From contig SIJG01000096.1 of the NCBI GenBank assembly GCA_023374025.1, forward strand, positions 448,216 to 512,215: a stretch of 64,000 nucleotides of DNA, given 5' to 3'. The stretch comes from Heterodera schachtii. Its lineage: Eukaryota; Nematoda; Chromadorea; Rhabditida; Heteroderidae. This document shows, in pieces, positions 1 to 11,848 of the stretch. The notes under the pieces were generated by a model. That model did no database searches. It saw only the letters and a program-made list of their open reading frames with translations, and was not told where the DNA came from. Both the position numbers and the translations under genes were made by a program. Every line of letters starts with the position of its first letter. Position 1 is the stretch's first letter.

Positions 1-1209
1 GTTATTTTGTTTTTAATTATGTTTTGAATGTTGTAAAAAAATTCATAATTATCATTAAAATTAGTTATCTTACGTTATTAAAATTTTTTAAAATTATATT
101 TTTAATTTAAAAATCTTCTTAATCTTCTTTATAACTTTTTTTCGTAAAATTAATTACTTTTTGGCAAAATTAATTATAAACATTATTTTTTTATATTTAT
201 TCTAAAATTTCCTAACTTAATTTTTATATCTGTTATAAATTTAAACTTTAAATATTTTTGTTGAAATCTCTCTATACTTATTTATATTCCTTTTGTTTAT
301 GTAGCATTATTTGAAGAAAAAAAAACATATTTTAATTAATTAAATCATTTCAATCGCAGAGTGTTTCTTCTCGCATTGAATACTTTTGCTAAAATACTTT
401 TTTCAAATTTATTTATTATTATAATTGATTGCTATTTGAATTAATGTTTTTAAAACGATTTAACTATGTCTAAAGTAATTTTTTGCTTTTCATTAGAATG
501 AATTACTTTCTACCGATGTTTATTCATGTTCATTTAAAAATCTTTAGATTGTATATCGATTTGGCATTAAAATTATTATTTTTTATATTTGTATTATATA
601 GTTTGATTTTATATTCATTTTTAGTCTTTAAAGTATATTAACTTGCATTTATTATTTGTTACGTATCAATGGATTAAATGCCGGTCTTATGTGTAAAATG
701 GTCGTTAATGTATAAAATGCAATTATTTAACGTTGCACGGTGACCAAATCATTGTCCTAAATCCATAATAATTATTCAAATTTTAAATGTTTCTTATTAA
801 CAACTTCCTCAATAATAATGATTTAAATCGGTAAATTGAGTGTTTTTAATTCGAATTTGATTAATTAAAGATATTACTTTTATTTTTGGAGTTTTTTATT
901 TTAATTTTTTTAAAAGCAAATTTTCTTTAAGAGTAATGTTTCAAAATAAACATGTTAATTTGCGAAAATATACAATTAAGTCACATAATAAAAGAAATAA
1001 ATTTGACTCTTGCAAAAAATTTTTCTCGGTTTTTAACATGATATTAAAAAATATATATATATTTTTTGTCAATTTTTTTTAATAAAATTTTATTTTCTTG
1101 TTTAATGTTAATTGATTTATTCTGCATTTATATAAAAATTTAAAGGTTAATTAATTTTGCTTAGCGTTTTTATTATTTATTCTGTTTATTTATTTGCTAT
1201 TATTTGTAG
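1..1209. other. A+T-rich stretch, no firm gene
   Basis: Low-complexity A/T-rich DNA. One weak island at 360-392 follows a CAG acceptor and reads ten codons to a stop; a 21-codon ATG frame begins at about 678. Neither is convincing alone. Confidence 0.5.
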
Positions 1210-1306
1210 GTCAAGTAAGCCACGGGCTGCTTTATATGCAGCAGTTGCGACGAAGAAACAAAAAATTAAAGCAACAAATTTTATTGATAAAGCTTTTTAC
1301 GAGTAA
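1210..1306 (+). CDS. Probable 3'-terminal exon, unknown protein
   Basis: A polypyrimidine tract and TTTGTAG acceptor end at 1209. The exon reads one base, then 31 codons to TAA at 1304-1306. The peptide starts SSKPRAALYAAVATKKQ and ends NFIDKAFYE; it is Ala/Lys-rich and markedly GC-richer than its surroundings. I do not recognise the family. AATAAA-like motifs follow near 1374. A diverged copy of this exon and its upstream intron lies near 52862-52950, so the exon has been duplicated. Upstream exons were not identified. Confidence 0.5.
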
Positions 1307-1602
1307 AATATCAAAAATACATATATTTTTTAAATTTAAGTGATATTTCTCAACTTTAAAATCACATCATTTTAATAAAATGCCAAATCAACACATCATT
1401 TATCGACTACTTCTTGACAATCGACAACGGGCACTATTATTAATATTATTATTAAAATGCTATGTTGATAAATGTTTAAATTTAAATTTGTTTGCTTTGA
1501 GTTTTTTTATTATTAATTATTACAAATTGAAAAATTTTCTAATAATTCAAAAAAAAAAAGTTTTTTTTTTTCTGAAGAGGTTCCGATTATATATATATTA
1601 AG

Positions 1603-1653
1603 GGCGCATTTTTACTTGCTGAACCTTATTTTAAATGTGTGTATGTAGCTTGC
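1603..1653 (+). CDS. Probable internal exon, unknown protein
   Basis: Acceptor TATTAAG ends at 1602 and a consensus donor GTAAGT starts at 1654. Exactly 17 open codons lie between (GAFLLAEPYFKCVYVAC), phase 0 at both ends. Having both splice signals in register is the evidence. It follows the stop of the 1210-1306 exon, so it would belong to another transcript. Family unknown. Confidence 0.4.
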
Positions 1654-2684
1654 GTAAGTTAGATTGATAATTATTTTTTAAACGAAAGAATTGAAATTAC
1701 TTTAAACATTTTTTCTAAATTCTCCTTTTTTTAATTAAAAAATGGTTCTGATCCGACCATTCCACTTGATGAGAAAAAAACAGGTTTTTCCTTAAATTTT
1801 TTAATTGTATTTATGTTTTTTTAGTATCCCATTGACTAATCTGCAAAGATTAATGCAAAATATTATAATTTTTTTCATTATTATTTTATTTTTTAGTCTT
1901 GCGTTATGACCATGCCTTAAAAATTTAAATAAAAAACAAATGATTTATCTTTTTAAAATAATAGATGCACATTATTGATTTAACGATTGATGCTCAATTT
2001 AATAAATTTTTGTTTGTAAATTTGTAAAGATCTTTTTAAAAAAATTAATTGGCAATTTATATCATCTATACAATTCTATCATGTAAACTTTTAAAATTTA
2101 ATTGTAATTTTTATAAAAATAAATAGTTTTTCATGAGTTTGGTCGAAATTTTTTGAAATCCTTAATCTGTTTATAATTATTTGGTATACTTAAATTAAAC
2201 ATAATTTTTAATTATTATTTTCTTTTGCAAATAAATAAATTAAGGAATAATCTGTTAACCATAAACATCAATATTGAAGCTTTATTATAATCTTAAATTG
2301 ATTTTCAAAAATATTAGCAGTATCTTAATCAAATGTTGATACATAACACCGTGTTGAAATTCAGATTTTTAATTTTAATTATTTTTTTTAGATATATTAA
2401 AATATTATGTTAGTTTCCTTTTTTTTTATCTTGTGCGTTGGCCAAATTTGTTTTTTTTTTGGTCTCGATGATCTCTTGTCGTAACTGTTAACTTTTATTA
2501 TTTCAAATGTGCAAAAATGCTGTTATACTTTCTTTTATGTAAAATTCCATGATGTACATTTGTCCTTTTTTTTTACTATAGCTTTTTTATTTAAAATCAA
2601 AACATTATTATTTGATATATTTTTTTTTGAAATTTTTAAATTATATTATTTTATTTTTCGCTAATATATTAAATTGCAAAATAA
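1654..2684. other. Mostly non-coding, weak coding islands
   Basis: Long A/T runs. Short coding-like patches: 1731-1824 (frame containing SDPTIPLDEKK), 1897-1920 after a strong TTTTTTAG acceptor, and an ATG frame from about 2407 whose hydrophobic start (MLVSFFFILCVG) looks like a signal peptide but stops after 25 codons beside long T runs. Confidence 0.35.
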
Positions 2685-2829
2685 TTTCTGCAAACGATCC
2701 TTTTTTGGAATTTCGATGGATTAACCAAATTAAAATGTCCGAGTCATATCAATAATCGGGCTGCTTGGCGAGCGAAATTGCATGGTCAATCACATATTTG
2801 CTCTAATTTATTTTTAAATGACAGTTCAG
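2685..2829 (+). CDS. Ambiguous coding island
   Basis: GC-richer patch. On the plus strand one frame is open for about 70 codons (contains CPSHINNRAAWRAKLHGQSH) and a CAG|GTGTAA donor follows at 2829/2830, but no upstream AG acceptor is present. On the minus strand the same DNA has a TTAG acceptor and reads a peptide ending AISLAKQPDY. Strand is therefore uncertain and function unknown. Confidence 0.3.
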
Positions 2830-3372
2830 GTGTAAATATTAGATTGTCTAAAATAGTTTATAATTTATTAATTATCAGGTCTTATAACTTACTATTATGG
2901 TATTAAAAATTATGTTATGCTAAATAGCTTTTTTTCAGATTTTACTTTATTGTTTTTATTTAATGCTTTCTTAAGCAAATTTCGCGTTATTATGGATCAT
3001 TTATCTTTATTTATTCCACACAAATTGCATATTATTTTAACATTCCTTCATTATGTTTTAATTTTTAATATTCAGAATTTGTTTGACTTTCTATTCTTTA
3101 ATTAACTTTGTTTAATTAATTAGATTTTATAAATTTTTTCGAAAATCTTAATAATTAATTCTTCTTATTAAATTGAATCAAAAATATACCAAATTCGGTT
3201 AATTTTTTAATAGATTATTAAAGAATTTCAATAAATTGTAACTACAATGACGACTTCATAGAAGACATGTCAAAGTTAAAATAATAATCTTATTGAAATT
3301 AAATTTTTGTTTTGGGCAAATATCCCAGTACATCTCCATAAAACTGTATAGAAAGCACTAGGCTGAAAATAG

Positions 3373-3558
3373 CACTTGTCTGAGATTTTAAAATTTTCTT
3401 TAAAAAAGCGAAAAAGGAATTATTGTTCCTTTTTTCTTACAAAATATATTAACAAATTCGAAGAAAAATTTATAAAAAAGTATAAAATTGACTTATTTTG
3501 CAGGACTTTGAATAGAAGAAATGCAAAAAATTATGTTTCAGTCTGCAATTATGTTTAA
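3373..3558 (+). CDS. Probable terminal exon, lysine-rich protein
   Basis: An AAAATAG acceptor ends at 3372; 61 codons follow in phase 0 to TAA. The peptide starts HLSEILKFSLKKRKRNYC and ends KNYVSVCNYV. It is strongly basic with three Cys and no membrane segment. An island at about 3281-3345 in another frame (contains FLFWANIPVHLHKTV) may be the preceding exon. No family recognised. A 61-codon open frame with this composition is unusual in such A+T-rich DNA. Confidence 0.4.
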   Translation, partial: HLSEILKFSLKKRKRNYCSFFLTKYINKFEEKFIKKYKIDLFCRTLNRRNAKNYVSVCNYV

Positions 3559-3792
3559 ATTGGTTTGTTGAAATTAATTAGATAAAATTATAATAATTTC
3601 TTAATAATTGCAAATATTGTAGCAAAATTTTTTTAATTTTATCTCCTTCCAAATTGTTGTTTTTACCCAAAATCCATCGTAAGACCTGCTGAAAAATTTC
3701 TTACAAAATATTATTTTTGCAAAATTTTTGTTAAAAATCGCTTCAAAAATCCGAAAACATTTGTTAAAAAAGCAGCGCCGCGAAGAGACGAT

Positions 3793-5133
3793 GTGCGGGG
3801 GGCTACCCGACATTTGAGGACCCGACTTTTGAGGACCCGACATTTGAGGATTTGACATTTGAGGACCCGACATTTGCGGATATACACAATTTCAAAAAAA
3901 ATAAATGAAATTAAACCTTATAAAAAAGAGAAAACCTTTCCCAAGAGCCAAGGGTGCAATGTGTCAAAAAGCATTAAGGACAACCGAATAATTTAAATAT
4001 TTTGACAGCACAAATAATGAATTCAAATTTAATTTTGAGATTAACAGCCTTTTTTTTTCTTAATGATTTACAAGTCATCGTAATATTCAATTTGCTCAGA
4101 CTAACAGCAATTGAACACGATATAAATTATACCAGCTGGGAAGCCGCTGTCAATCTTTGATCATTTTGGATCGCATTTAACACAAAAAGTTTGTAAATTA
4201 AAATGTATTTAAAGATATACGAACTTTTTTGCCTTTCCCCACAAAAAAATGCAATTCATTAGTGATGTGAAAATCTTTCACTCCAAAAAGGTGAAAGCGA
4301 AATCAAACCCTGCTGGAAACTGGAAGTCGTCATAAATCAAAAATTTTTGAAAAAATAAAAATATAATAAATTAATAATTCATTGATTTTCATGAAATTAT
4401 TCTAATGCGATTTGTTAACAGATTTTTAGCAATTTTTTCAAGAAAATATGCATTTTTAGGGTCGGGCGGTTTTTATTTTTTTATAAGTAGCCCTAAATCA
4501 AAATGTTCTGCAAAAATATTTTGGGCTTCTCTCGCCATAACTAACGCATAGAAAATTTATAATTCCGGGCTCTGTTCTATAAACAAGTCTTGTCTTTTTT
4601 CCTTTCTCGAATACTATTCCTGAGTTGGTTAAACTCATTCAATCCGCTCTCCTTTCTTCAGAACAATAATTAATGACTCTGATATTAAAAAGTATTATAA
4701 ATTCATTCTTGTTTTGACTTGTGGTCCTAACAATGATTCCACATGTTAATAGAAAAAAGGGGACCTTCATGAATTACCAAAACACAAGTTCTATTTAATT
4801 AAGTAGTTAATCTTAAATTGTTTTGAATTATAAAACTTTCCAAAATAATCAAAGATTGATAAGGGCTTACCAGCATTTGGTACAATTTATAATTTGCTTC
4901 CCTGGCCCTCGGACAAGGCTTTTTCTCTTTTTCATAATGATATAAATAAAATTTTCATTTATTTTTTTCTGAAATGATGTATATCCTCAAAAGTCGGGTC
5001 CTCAAATGTCGGGAATATCCGCAAATGTCGGGTCCTCAAATGTCAAATCCTCAAATGTCGGGTCCTCAAATCGGGTCCTCAAATATCGGGTCCTCAAATG
5101 TCAAGCCCTCAAATGTCGCACCACGGTGCGGGG
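3793..5133. mobile_element. Foldback MITE, 8-bp TSD, iteron TIRs (Merlin-like)
   Basis: The 8-bp direct repeat GTGCGGGG at 3793-3800 and 5126-5133 flanks a 1325-bp element. Both ends carry short tandem copies of a GACATTTGAGGACCC-type motif, in inverted orientation: about five copies on the left (3808-3880) and about eight on the right (4976-5118). A second, imperfect inverted match further in (around 4120-4165 against 4850-4905) extends the foldback. There is no credible ORF. TSD length and tandem-iteron TIRs match the Merlin copies at 40757 and 54154, though the iteron sequence differs; hAT also makes 8-bp TSDs, so family is inferred. Confidence 0.65.
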
Positions 5134-5235
5134 TAGTGTTGGTCGAGTCTCGGTCTAGAGTCACGACTCGAGAAAAATTTCCGGTTTTTCGGTCGGGGTG
5201 AAGCCTCGGTTTCGAGTCTCGTGAAAATAAACACT
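5134..5235 (+). mobile_element. hAT-like terminus with GAGTCTCG repeats
   Basis: Starts TAGTGTTGGTCGAG directly after the MITE's right TSD and contains repeated GAGTC/CGGTC motifs, like the other hAT-type ends in the window (TAGRG starts with GC-rich subterminal repeats). The other end was not found. The MITE at 3801 inserted precisely beside this tip. Confidence 0.4.
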
Positions 5236-6316
5236 TTTCGAAGTTAAAATTAAAATGAAAAGCTAAGAAATCTCACAATAAATGCAACTAAACTTTTATC
5301 AAATTTTTTTATTTCTTCTTTGCTAACAATTTTGTTTATTAAAGAATTTTTGTTGTTTTTAGGGCAATGTGCCAAACTTTTAAAAAAAATTTCTCAGTGA
5401 CATGATCGGCCACCGTAAAAACAGGAACCGTCCATTTTGGCGCAAAATTTAGACTCAACAATCTTGACCCTAACTTTTTTGAAATTCAATATAATTTTTC
5501 AAAATTTTGCTGAATAATAGAGAAATATTTGGGCTATCAATTCTATAAATAAATTAAAATTGGTTGTTTCTGAAAAAGGTTATGAACGAATTAATAGTTT
5601 TATTTTTTATGGTCATCCAACAAATGTAAGGTCGTTAAAATGCATGAAAATTGTTCAAACATTCAATTAATCACATTGATCTTGATATGAAAAGATAGGC
5701 CAAAGATTTCACTATTATTCAGCTAAATTTTGAAAAATTATATTGCGTATTATTTAGCAAATAGATTTAAATAATAATTAAATTTAAATATTTCAATCAT
5801 TGATACTTTTGGTAACTTTGCCCACATTGATAAGCGCAATAATCAAACTCAATCTTTTAAACTTGATTTTTTACCATTTTTATGAATGAACTTTTTTGAA
5901 AACAAGTTAACGCTTTTGAGGACCCATAGCTTTTGTCAATTTCTTTTTTGTCCAAAGATTCTTTCGGATTCACGCTTTACATGCCGAGAGGAATTATCCA
6001 TTCGTTGAATTTGGGTTGGTACAAATAAAAATTTTTTTTTTTTTGAAATTATTATGATTTTTGAATGAAAATCGGTCAAACGAAAAGAAAAAACGAAATA
6101 ATTAATAACCATATTTACTCGATTATGAAGGAATCCCGCCGGGAAATTTGAATATTATTGAAACAATTTGTTGAACGATGAAAAATTTTCCAAAAATTTC
6201 TTTAAGAATTAACATAAGCACAATCTTAGAAATAAACCCATTTAAAAATCGAAGATTCGGACACACAAATTAAGTATAAGAAATAAGCATTCTTCCGAGC
6301 ACTTCCTTAAATTGGT
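5236..6316. other. Non-coding, old repeat fragments
   Basis: No coding frame found. Around 5400-5450 the sequence (CGGCCACC...) resembles the repeat at 8370-8400. A/T-rich otherwise. Confidence 0.4.
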
Positions 6317-7197
6317 TCAGATTTGATCGTCCACAGCGAGCACGGATTTGTTTGCCTCATTCACCAATCCGTCACTTTGTTGCCCTTCAACAACGGATAA
6401 ACTGAAGAAAAAGTAAAAAAATTATGTAATTATATTAAAATAATATTTTTTCGCAAATAATTCAAGTTTTTATCTCACATTTTGTTTAATGCAATGTATG
6501 CAAAAAACTCGCACATAATTCCCGCCCAAATTGCCGGTATGGCAAATTTGCGCTTAAATCTGCCATCATACCTAAAAGAATAATAATTAGTTTCTTTTTG
6601 GTTCTTGTTTTTCATAAAACGGACCACGCGCAAAAAAACAAGAACACCATAACGAAGCCACAAATGCCATGGAAGTGCCATTTTTGGCCATGCGAACCTT
6701 AAAATTGGCATTGTCAAATAAAAAGCCATTAACTTCTTCACTGTATTATATGAATATGATAATTTTATTTTTTTGATGACTCTAAATGGCCTTAAAATGA
6801 CTTAAAAAGTGTTCTACACTTTATTTTATGATCATTTTAGTCAACTTTTTGCATATTATTTGAGACTTAAATTGCCAGTTCTATTATTAATTGAAAATTA
6901 TTGTATGCCTTTGTAAACTTCGCGAATACAAAGAATGATTATGATGTACAAAAAAGGAACGAAAAAGAAGGAGCCATCAGGAACTTTTTGCTGCGAGAAC
7001 GACTGAAATTATCATTAATTTAATTTAATTCAATTTAATTTTTATTTTCGAACTGATGTTACCATATAAATGAGTTTTGCGAAAAGCAAAATGCCATACA
7101 GAGACAAAAGGACCAATTGAAAGAGTTGGAGTGGCCGCAGACGACGACGCTGTGGACGCATTGCGGCGGGCAGCCGATCAAAATTTATGATCGGCAT
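6317..7197 (-). CDS. Multi-exon gene, small multi-pass membrane protein
   Basis: Four exons read on the minus strand: 7197-7063 (ATG start, 45 codons, donor ATG|GTAACA), 7002-6930 (acceptor ATTTCAG, donor GTATTC), 6740-6479 (acceptor ATACAG, donor GTGAGA) and 6401-6317 (acceptor TTCTTCAG, stop TGA). Phases agree throughout and give about 184 residues. Exon 1 has an Arg-rich start (MRPQRRRLRPLQLF) and a hydrophobic segment; three more hydrophobic stretches follow (FFFVPFLYIIIIL; WLRYGVLVFLRVV; IPAIWAGIMCEFFAYIALN), then an acidic tail ending VLAVDDQI. About four membrane spans are inferred, with a basic N-terminus likely cytosolic. The family is not recognised. The exon-2 donor is the weakest junction. 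Best-supported host gene in the window. Confidence 0.7.
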
Positions 7198-7259
7198 CGA
7201 AAAGAATGAAATTTCTAAATTTGTTTTCTTGCGTAATATAAAATGCCATGCTCAGTAAA

Positions 7260-7742
7260 AAGCGCATTTTCACTTGGTTTGAAGCTCGCGGGACGGGAAC
7301 CCGTGCGAGATTTTGCGGGAGGCGGGATTTGCTGGATCTCGTCCTGCAAAATTTTAGTTCAAATCCTCCAGCGGGATCCGAAAAATTAACATTTTGTGCG
7401 GGATTCAGTGGGATTTCATTGATCTTTATGAATTTTAAAGGACCGAATGCCAAATTTTAAATAAATTTATAATAAATTTTTTTTTCGTGAACAAAACATG
7501 TAAAAAATTAACCAAAAACTTAATTCTTAGCATTATTAAATAAAAATTTTATAATTTTTTAAGTTAATCAAAGTTTTAAATCTTAAAATTTTTCAAGAAA
7601 AAATAAAATTTTGGCGATAAATTTTTGAGAAAATTCTGCTGGTGGTGTATTATCTGAAATTTTTCATGTCATTTCGTATGGGGTGTATTTTCCAGATTTT
7701 GTACCGCAGCAAGATCCGCAAATTTGAAATTTCCGGTCTCTA
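7260..7742. mobile_element. hAT-type non-autonomous element, GCGGGA repeats
   Basis: The right end is TAGAGACCGG on the minus strand, ending at 7742. The left part (about 7280-7400) has repeated GCGGGA/CCCGC motifs. The body 7440-7700 matches 10150-10520 and 21345-21480, sharing an AATTTTGGCGATAAATTTTTG-like core and a GGGTGTATTTTCC-like line. The left tip and TSD were not resolved. The two overlapping ORFs here (7178-7460, both strands) are chance frames in repeat DNA. Confidence 0.5.
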
Positions 7743-9113
7743 ATTTTTAGTGACGCATAGTGTCACCAGAATCGAAAATTAATTTTCAATGAATTAATGT
7801 GTTTTTTCGGCTTTTTTCACAAAAACAATTTAGCAAAAAAAATATAGTTAAATCACTAAAAATTGCGGCCCTAATAATGAGAGAAAATGAAAGTGAGAAG
7901 CAAATGCAAATGAAGCATTTCATTCCAGCAATTCTCATTTCGTTCAACATTTGTTTATTTTGTTGCAAAAATTGTTTATCATCATCATCATTATAGAAAA
8001 GTGAACGAACGGCGGACGGACGGACGGACAATGACTGAACAAATTCACATTAAAAATATTTGTGATGCAAATAATTATACGAAAAGTTTTTGTGGGATTT
8101 ATATCTACTGTACGTTTGAAAATGTTTTTTGAGAATTTTTGTAATTCACATTATCCTTCTTAGAATGAGGAGAAATTTAAAGAAAGGCCCAAAAGTCGAC
8201 CTTTAGTATAATTTGCGGGCGTACAAGCTTTTTCTCTACTAGCTTGCCAATATTAAAAAATTTGGTCAACTTTAGAAAAAGTTGTATGAAAATAAGTATT
8301 ATTACTGCCATAACTTAAAATTATAAAGTAATGGCATATTGTTGAATTTTTTAAAATTTTATTTCATTGACGAAACGTTCGGCCACCAAAAATGCCTCAT
8401 ATGAATCGACCTGAAAATTTTATAAATACACCCTTAAGTAATTAAAAAATTTTTTCAAAAATTCATCTACAAAATAATTTATTTTTTTTGACAAGAATTT
8501 TTGATTTTGAAAATTTACGTCTGCAATTTCGAATTTTTTAAATTTTTTTCATATGCTAAAAATAAAATTAATTTTCTTATATCAACAATTTTTTTAAAAA
8601 TGCTTAAAAATTGAAAATTTTCGAATTTTCAAGGGTATATTTTTTAAATTCCCATAAAGATCGATCCTAGGCATTATTTTTACATATTCATTGCATTTTT
8701 GTTATGAAATCTACAAATTATTAAAAATTTTAAATTTTTCATTTTGGCCTTTGGGAATTTAGGCTAGTATTTTAAAACAAAAAGCACAAACAACGAATTC
8801 AAAAGACTACAAAAGTTCAGCGAGGCTATGAAATAAACGGAGATTTTTCCAAGAAAAGTTTTGGCGAATTTCACCGCTGCTTATTCAAATTTATACATCC
8901 GACACCCATCCGGCACTTTGAAATTTTACCATATACCCCTTGATCATTTGATAAGGGCGCCTTAACACTCCACCGTTTAGAAGCTTGGCACTTAATCAGA
9001 TAAGAAAATCGGTATTTAAATTAATTTGTTCGTTACAGTTAGTGCTAATTGATGGGAGAGACCATTTTTATTACCCTAATAAAGTATAATTTTCATTCAC
9101 TCAAATTTTGCAG
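7743..9113. other. Mostly non-coding; repeat copies and GGAC microsatellite
   Basis: About 8012-8030 is a short (GGAC)n array. 8205-8340 resembles the interior of the palindromic MITE at 14074-14506 (shared AGCTTTTTCTCTA and GTTGTATGAAAATAAGTA). Overlapping frames at 7786-8031 include an acidic NDDDDK tract but nothing else supports a gene. Confidence 0.4.
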
Positions 9114-9177
9114 CCCAAATGCCTGATGCAATATTGGCATTAATTACTGTCGTAATTTCCGTTGCTTACGCTTTGTG

Positions 9178-9297
9178 ATGTTGGCCTTGCGCACACTGTG
9201 CTTAACCTTTGGCATGTGTGGCACCGTTGTGTTTCATATGACCGTAATTTGCATGAGAGAGGTGACCACGACAAATGGTGCCGAACAATTTAATTAA
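9178..9297 (+). CDS. Small ORF, 39 residues, hydrophobic N-terminus
   Basis: ATG at 9178, 39 codons, TAA at 9295-9297; starts MLALRTLCLTFGMCGTVVF, signal-peptide- or membrane-like. It overlaps by one base the stop of a 19-codon frame (9119-9178, MPDAILALITVV...) that follows a TTTTGCAG acceptor at 9113, giving a TGATG junction. Coding status is uncertain; no family recognised. Confidence 0.3.
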   Translation: MLALRTLCLTFGMCGTVVFHMTVICMREVTTTNGAEQFN

Positions 9298-9639
9298 ATT
9301 AAAACAAAAATAATTAGTGCCTTAATCAATTAGTTTTTCCCGCCCCCGAAATTATCATTAGCAAAGAGAGGGCACGCAAGAGTTGGTAGACTGAGTAGCG
9401 ACTTTCAAGCTCTATTGGGTTTTTGATAAGCCCAATTTTTGAAAAAGAATTATTAGATTGAATAAAGTTTGGCGTTAATTTTAAGAGAAAAAAGGATTTT
9501 CGATAAATGAAATGAACCCTAGGGTCGAAAAAGTCGGGTAGCAAATATCGTTTTTGGAATTAAAAAAGTGCTAATTTGGCTTCCGTTGGCCGCAAATGTC
9601 CGAAAGTGGCCCTTATTAAATTGACCGCAAATGTTTTAA

Positions 9640-9797
9640 CATGGCTCAATCCATAGTCTATCACAGCCAACCAGCAAAACCCAGCCCAACCATACTTTTG
9701 GAAAACCTCATCCATCCAATCCTCCCCAGCGCCGTTCTCTGCAAGGGCGTAGCAGGGGGGGGGGGGGAGGGGAGGGGTGAGGGGGCTAAACCAGGGG
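9640..9797. other. GC-rich segment with G-tract
   Basis: A GC-rich block ending in a G13 run and further G runs (9758-9786), able to form a G-quadruplex. It directly precedes the hAT-like end at 9798. The open frames on both strands look like composition effects. Confidence 0.4.
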
Positions 9798-10526
9798 TAG
9801 AGCGTGACCGTGATCCGCGATGCGCGATCCGCGACTGCGGGATTTTAAATCCGCGATCCGCGGAATTTTTGAATCCGCGACAATTTTGGATAAAATTTAA
9901 AAAAAAAGAAAACATTTTGAAGCGATTGTTTTATATATAAAATTATTTAAAAGCTACTTTTTGTTTATGAAAAAGCAAGATATTTATGGAAAATGGATAT
10001 TTTTTGTGAGTCGATCTAACTTTTGGAAAGATTTGTTCTAAATAAAAAAAGGTCATTCGCGAAAAACGCAATAAAATAGGCACCAAAAAATTTTAAAAAA
10101 GGCATGAAAAGGCACAAAAATCCCGAAAAAGGCATGAAAAAGGCATTTTAAAAATTTTTTCTAAGTTTTTTTTAGATAGAAAACACGTAAAACTTAACCA
10201 TAAACTTAATTTTTGTTATTTAAATGATATTAAATATTTTATAATATTTTTCGAATAAAGAAAATTTTTAAAACCTAAAATTTTTATCAAGAAAAAAAAA
10301 TGCAATTTTGGCGATCAATTTTTGAGAGAAATTTTCACTTCTTAGGCGTATATTTCTGAAATTTTTTCATTTTTTAAGGGATGCATTTTCGAAATTTTTT
10401 CAAGTCATTTAATAGGGGTGTATTTTCTCGATTTTATTTCTTTTTTAATGGAATTTACGGAAAAAACGCCAAAAAAGGCACCAAAACGGCAAAATGCCAA
10501 AAAAGGCACTCAAAATGCGGTCTCTA
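9798..10526. mobile_element. hAT-type non-autonomous element, CCGCGATC repeats
   Basis: Left tip TAGAGCGTGACCG at 9798, followed by tandem GATCCGCG motifs (9810-9880); the right tip, read inward, is TAGAGACCGC ending at 10526. The body shares sequence with the element at 7260-7742. Copies of AAAAAGGCA/AAAGGCAC occur at both ends (10080-10150, 10465-10515) as subterminal repeats. Flanking 8-mers do not match (ACCAGGGG versus ATCATTAT), so either the copy is rearranged or the ends belong to different insertions. Confidence 0.5.
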
Positions 10527-10534
10527 ATCATTAT

Positions 10535-11268
10535 TAGAGCCCGGATTTTTATGTGCCAAAAATCATGAAATATATAATAAAATATGTGCTAAAAACTTCA
10601 AAAATGTAAAATATGTGTTAAAATTGTAAAAACCAAGTATGTTTTGCATAAAATCCCAGAAAAACTTATTCTTTATCTTTTTCGCCCGGACATCCGCAAA
10701 TAAATAAATTTCGAAGTGTGTGGTAAAATTGTCTTTTTCTGATCAATATTTTTATAAATTAATGGTTTCCAGTAGAAAACTTCGAAATCCAATGACTCAA
10801 TTTTGAATTCCTGTGTTTTTATAACAAATTTTGCTCAAAAATGCAAAAATATATGCCAAATTACCTGTTTACCTCAGTTTTATTGGACTATAACTTTTTT
10901 TCTTTGTTAACCATATCTTGCAATCTTGGTATCATTCGAGAGCTCTTCAGATTCTCTAAAAACCTGTTAAATTCTATAATTTTTTGTCAATTTGAACAAA
11001 TTTTGGCCAAAAAAGTTGAAAAATCGGATTTTTTTGACATCTTAACGAGATTTTTCGGAATTTGGCAGGCTAATAGAGGACACTTAGGGCTTTCGAATGA
11101 TACAACCAATTTTGAATTTTTTGACAAAGAAATAAGACCAAAAACCCTGGGGCCCAAACGTGCCGGGGCCCAACTGAGCGGTTCCGGGAGAAAATGCTAT
11201 TTTTGGGCTTCTCTTGTAATAACTAAGCCGCAGAAATAATATATAAAAACATAAAAATTCGGGCTCTA
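10535..11268. mobile_element. Non-autonomous hAT element with perfect 8-bp TSD
   Basis: Termini TAGAGCCCGGATTTTTATGT and, inverted, TAGAGCCCGAATTTTTATGT, flanked by ATCATTAT at 10527-10534 and 11269-11276. The TAGAG tip and 8-bp TSD are hAT hallmarks. The 734-bp interior has no transposase. The 132-codon frame inside (10841-11239) is repeat DNA: parts recur near 4490-4560, 8205 and 14200. It sits immediately beside the right tip of the preceding element. Confidence 0.75.
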
Positions 11269-11639
11269 ATCATTATTGTGTCCAGCCAAAAATTAATTCT
11301 TAAATATACTAAAAGATGATTTCTAAGCCTATTTAGGACATTTTTATGGCATTTTTTGCCTATTGCACCCTTTACGAGGAATTTTCATTTAAAATTTGTC
11401 GTACATATTTCTGGGTTTATTGTGCATATTTCATACATATTTTAGCATTTTTTATACATATTTTATTTACATATTTCGCGATTTTTCTTGCATAAAAAAG
11501 GAAGCCCTGATGATTCTAATGCTAAAAGTTGGTAAGGTTTGGAAATTATGATGCTTCTCCGGTGACTCGCCTTAATTAAGCTGTGCAAAAAAATATTTAT
11601 CGAATTACGAATAAAAATTTCGAAATACCGTACTTCTTC

Positions 11640-11815
11640 GAATGTAGCCCCGGGAGACTCTATTGTTCAACCCCTCTCAGAAGGCTGGCTTTATGAGAGA
11701 GGGGCTTCAAATCGAGGGAGTTGGAGGATATAATGGAAGAAGTATGTTATGTCTTGATATAATCGAAGAAGTACGGTATGTCTTGATATAATCGAAGAAG
11801 TACGGTATGCCCAAA
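11640..11815. repeat. Hairpin and ~41-bp tandem repeat
   Basis: 11670-11705 can form a stem (CCCCTCTCA ... TGAGAGAGGGG). From about 11730 a unit containing GAAGAAGTACGGTATGTCTT recurs roughly three times to 11812, with a partial copy (AGTACGG-like, inverted) near 11630. Confidence 0.5.
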
Positions 11816-11848
11816 CATTTTATATATCAAACTTGATTAACTCCAAGA

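Noticed and set aside
10841..11239. 132-codon plus-strand ORF
   Set aside because: Lies wholly inside a hAT MITE and its DNA recurs in non-coding form elsewhere in the window.
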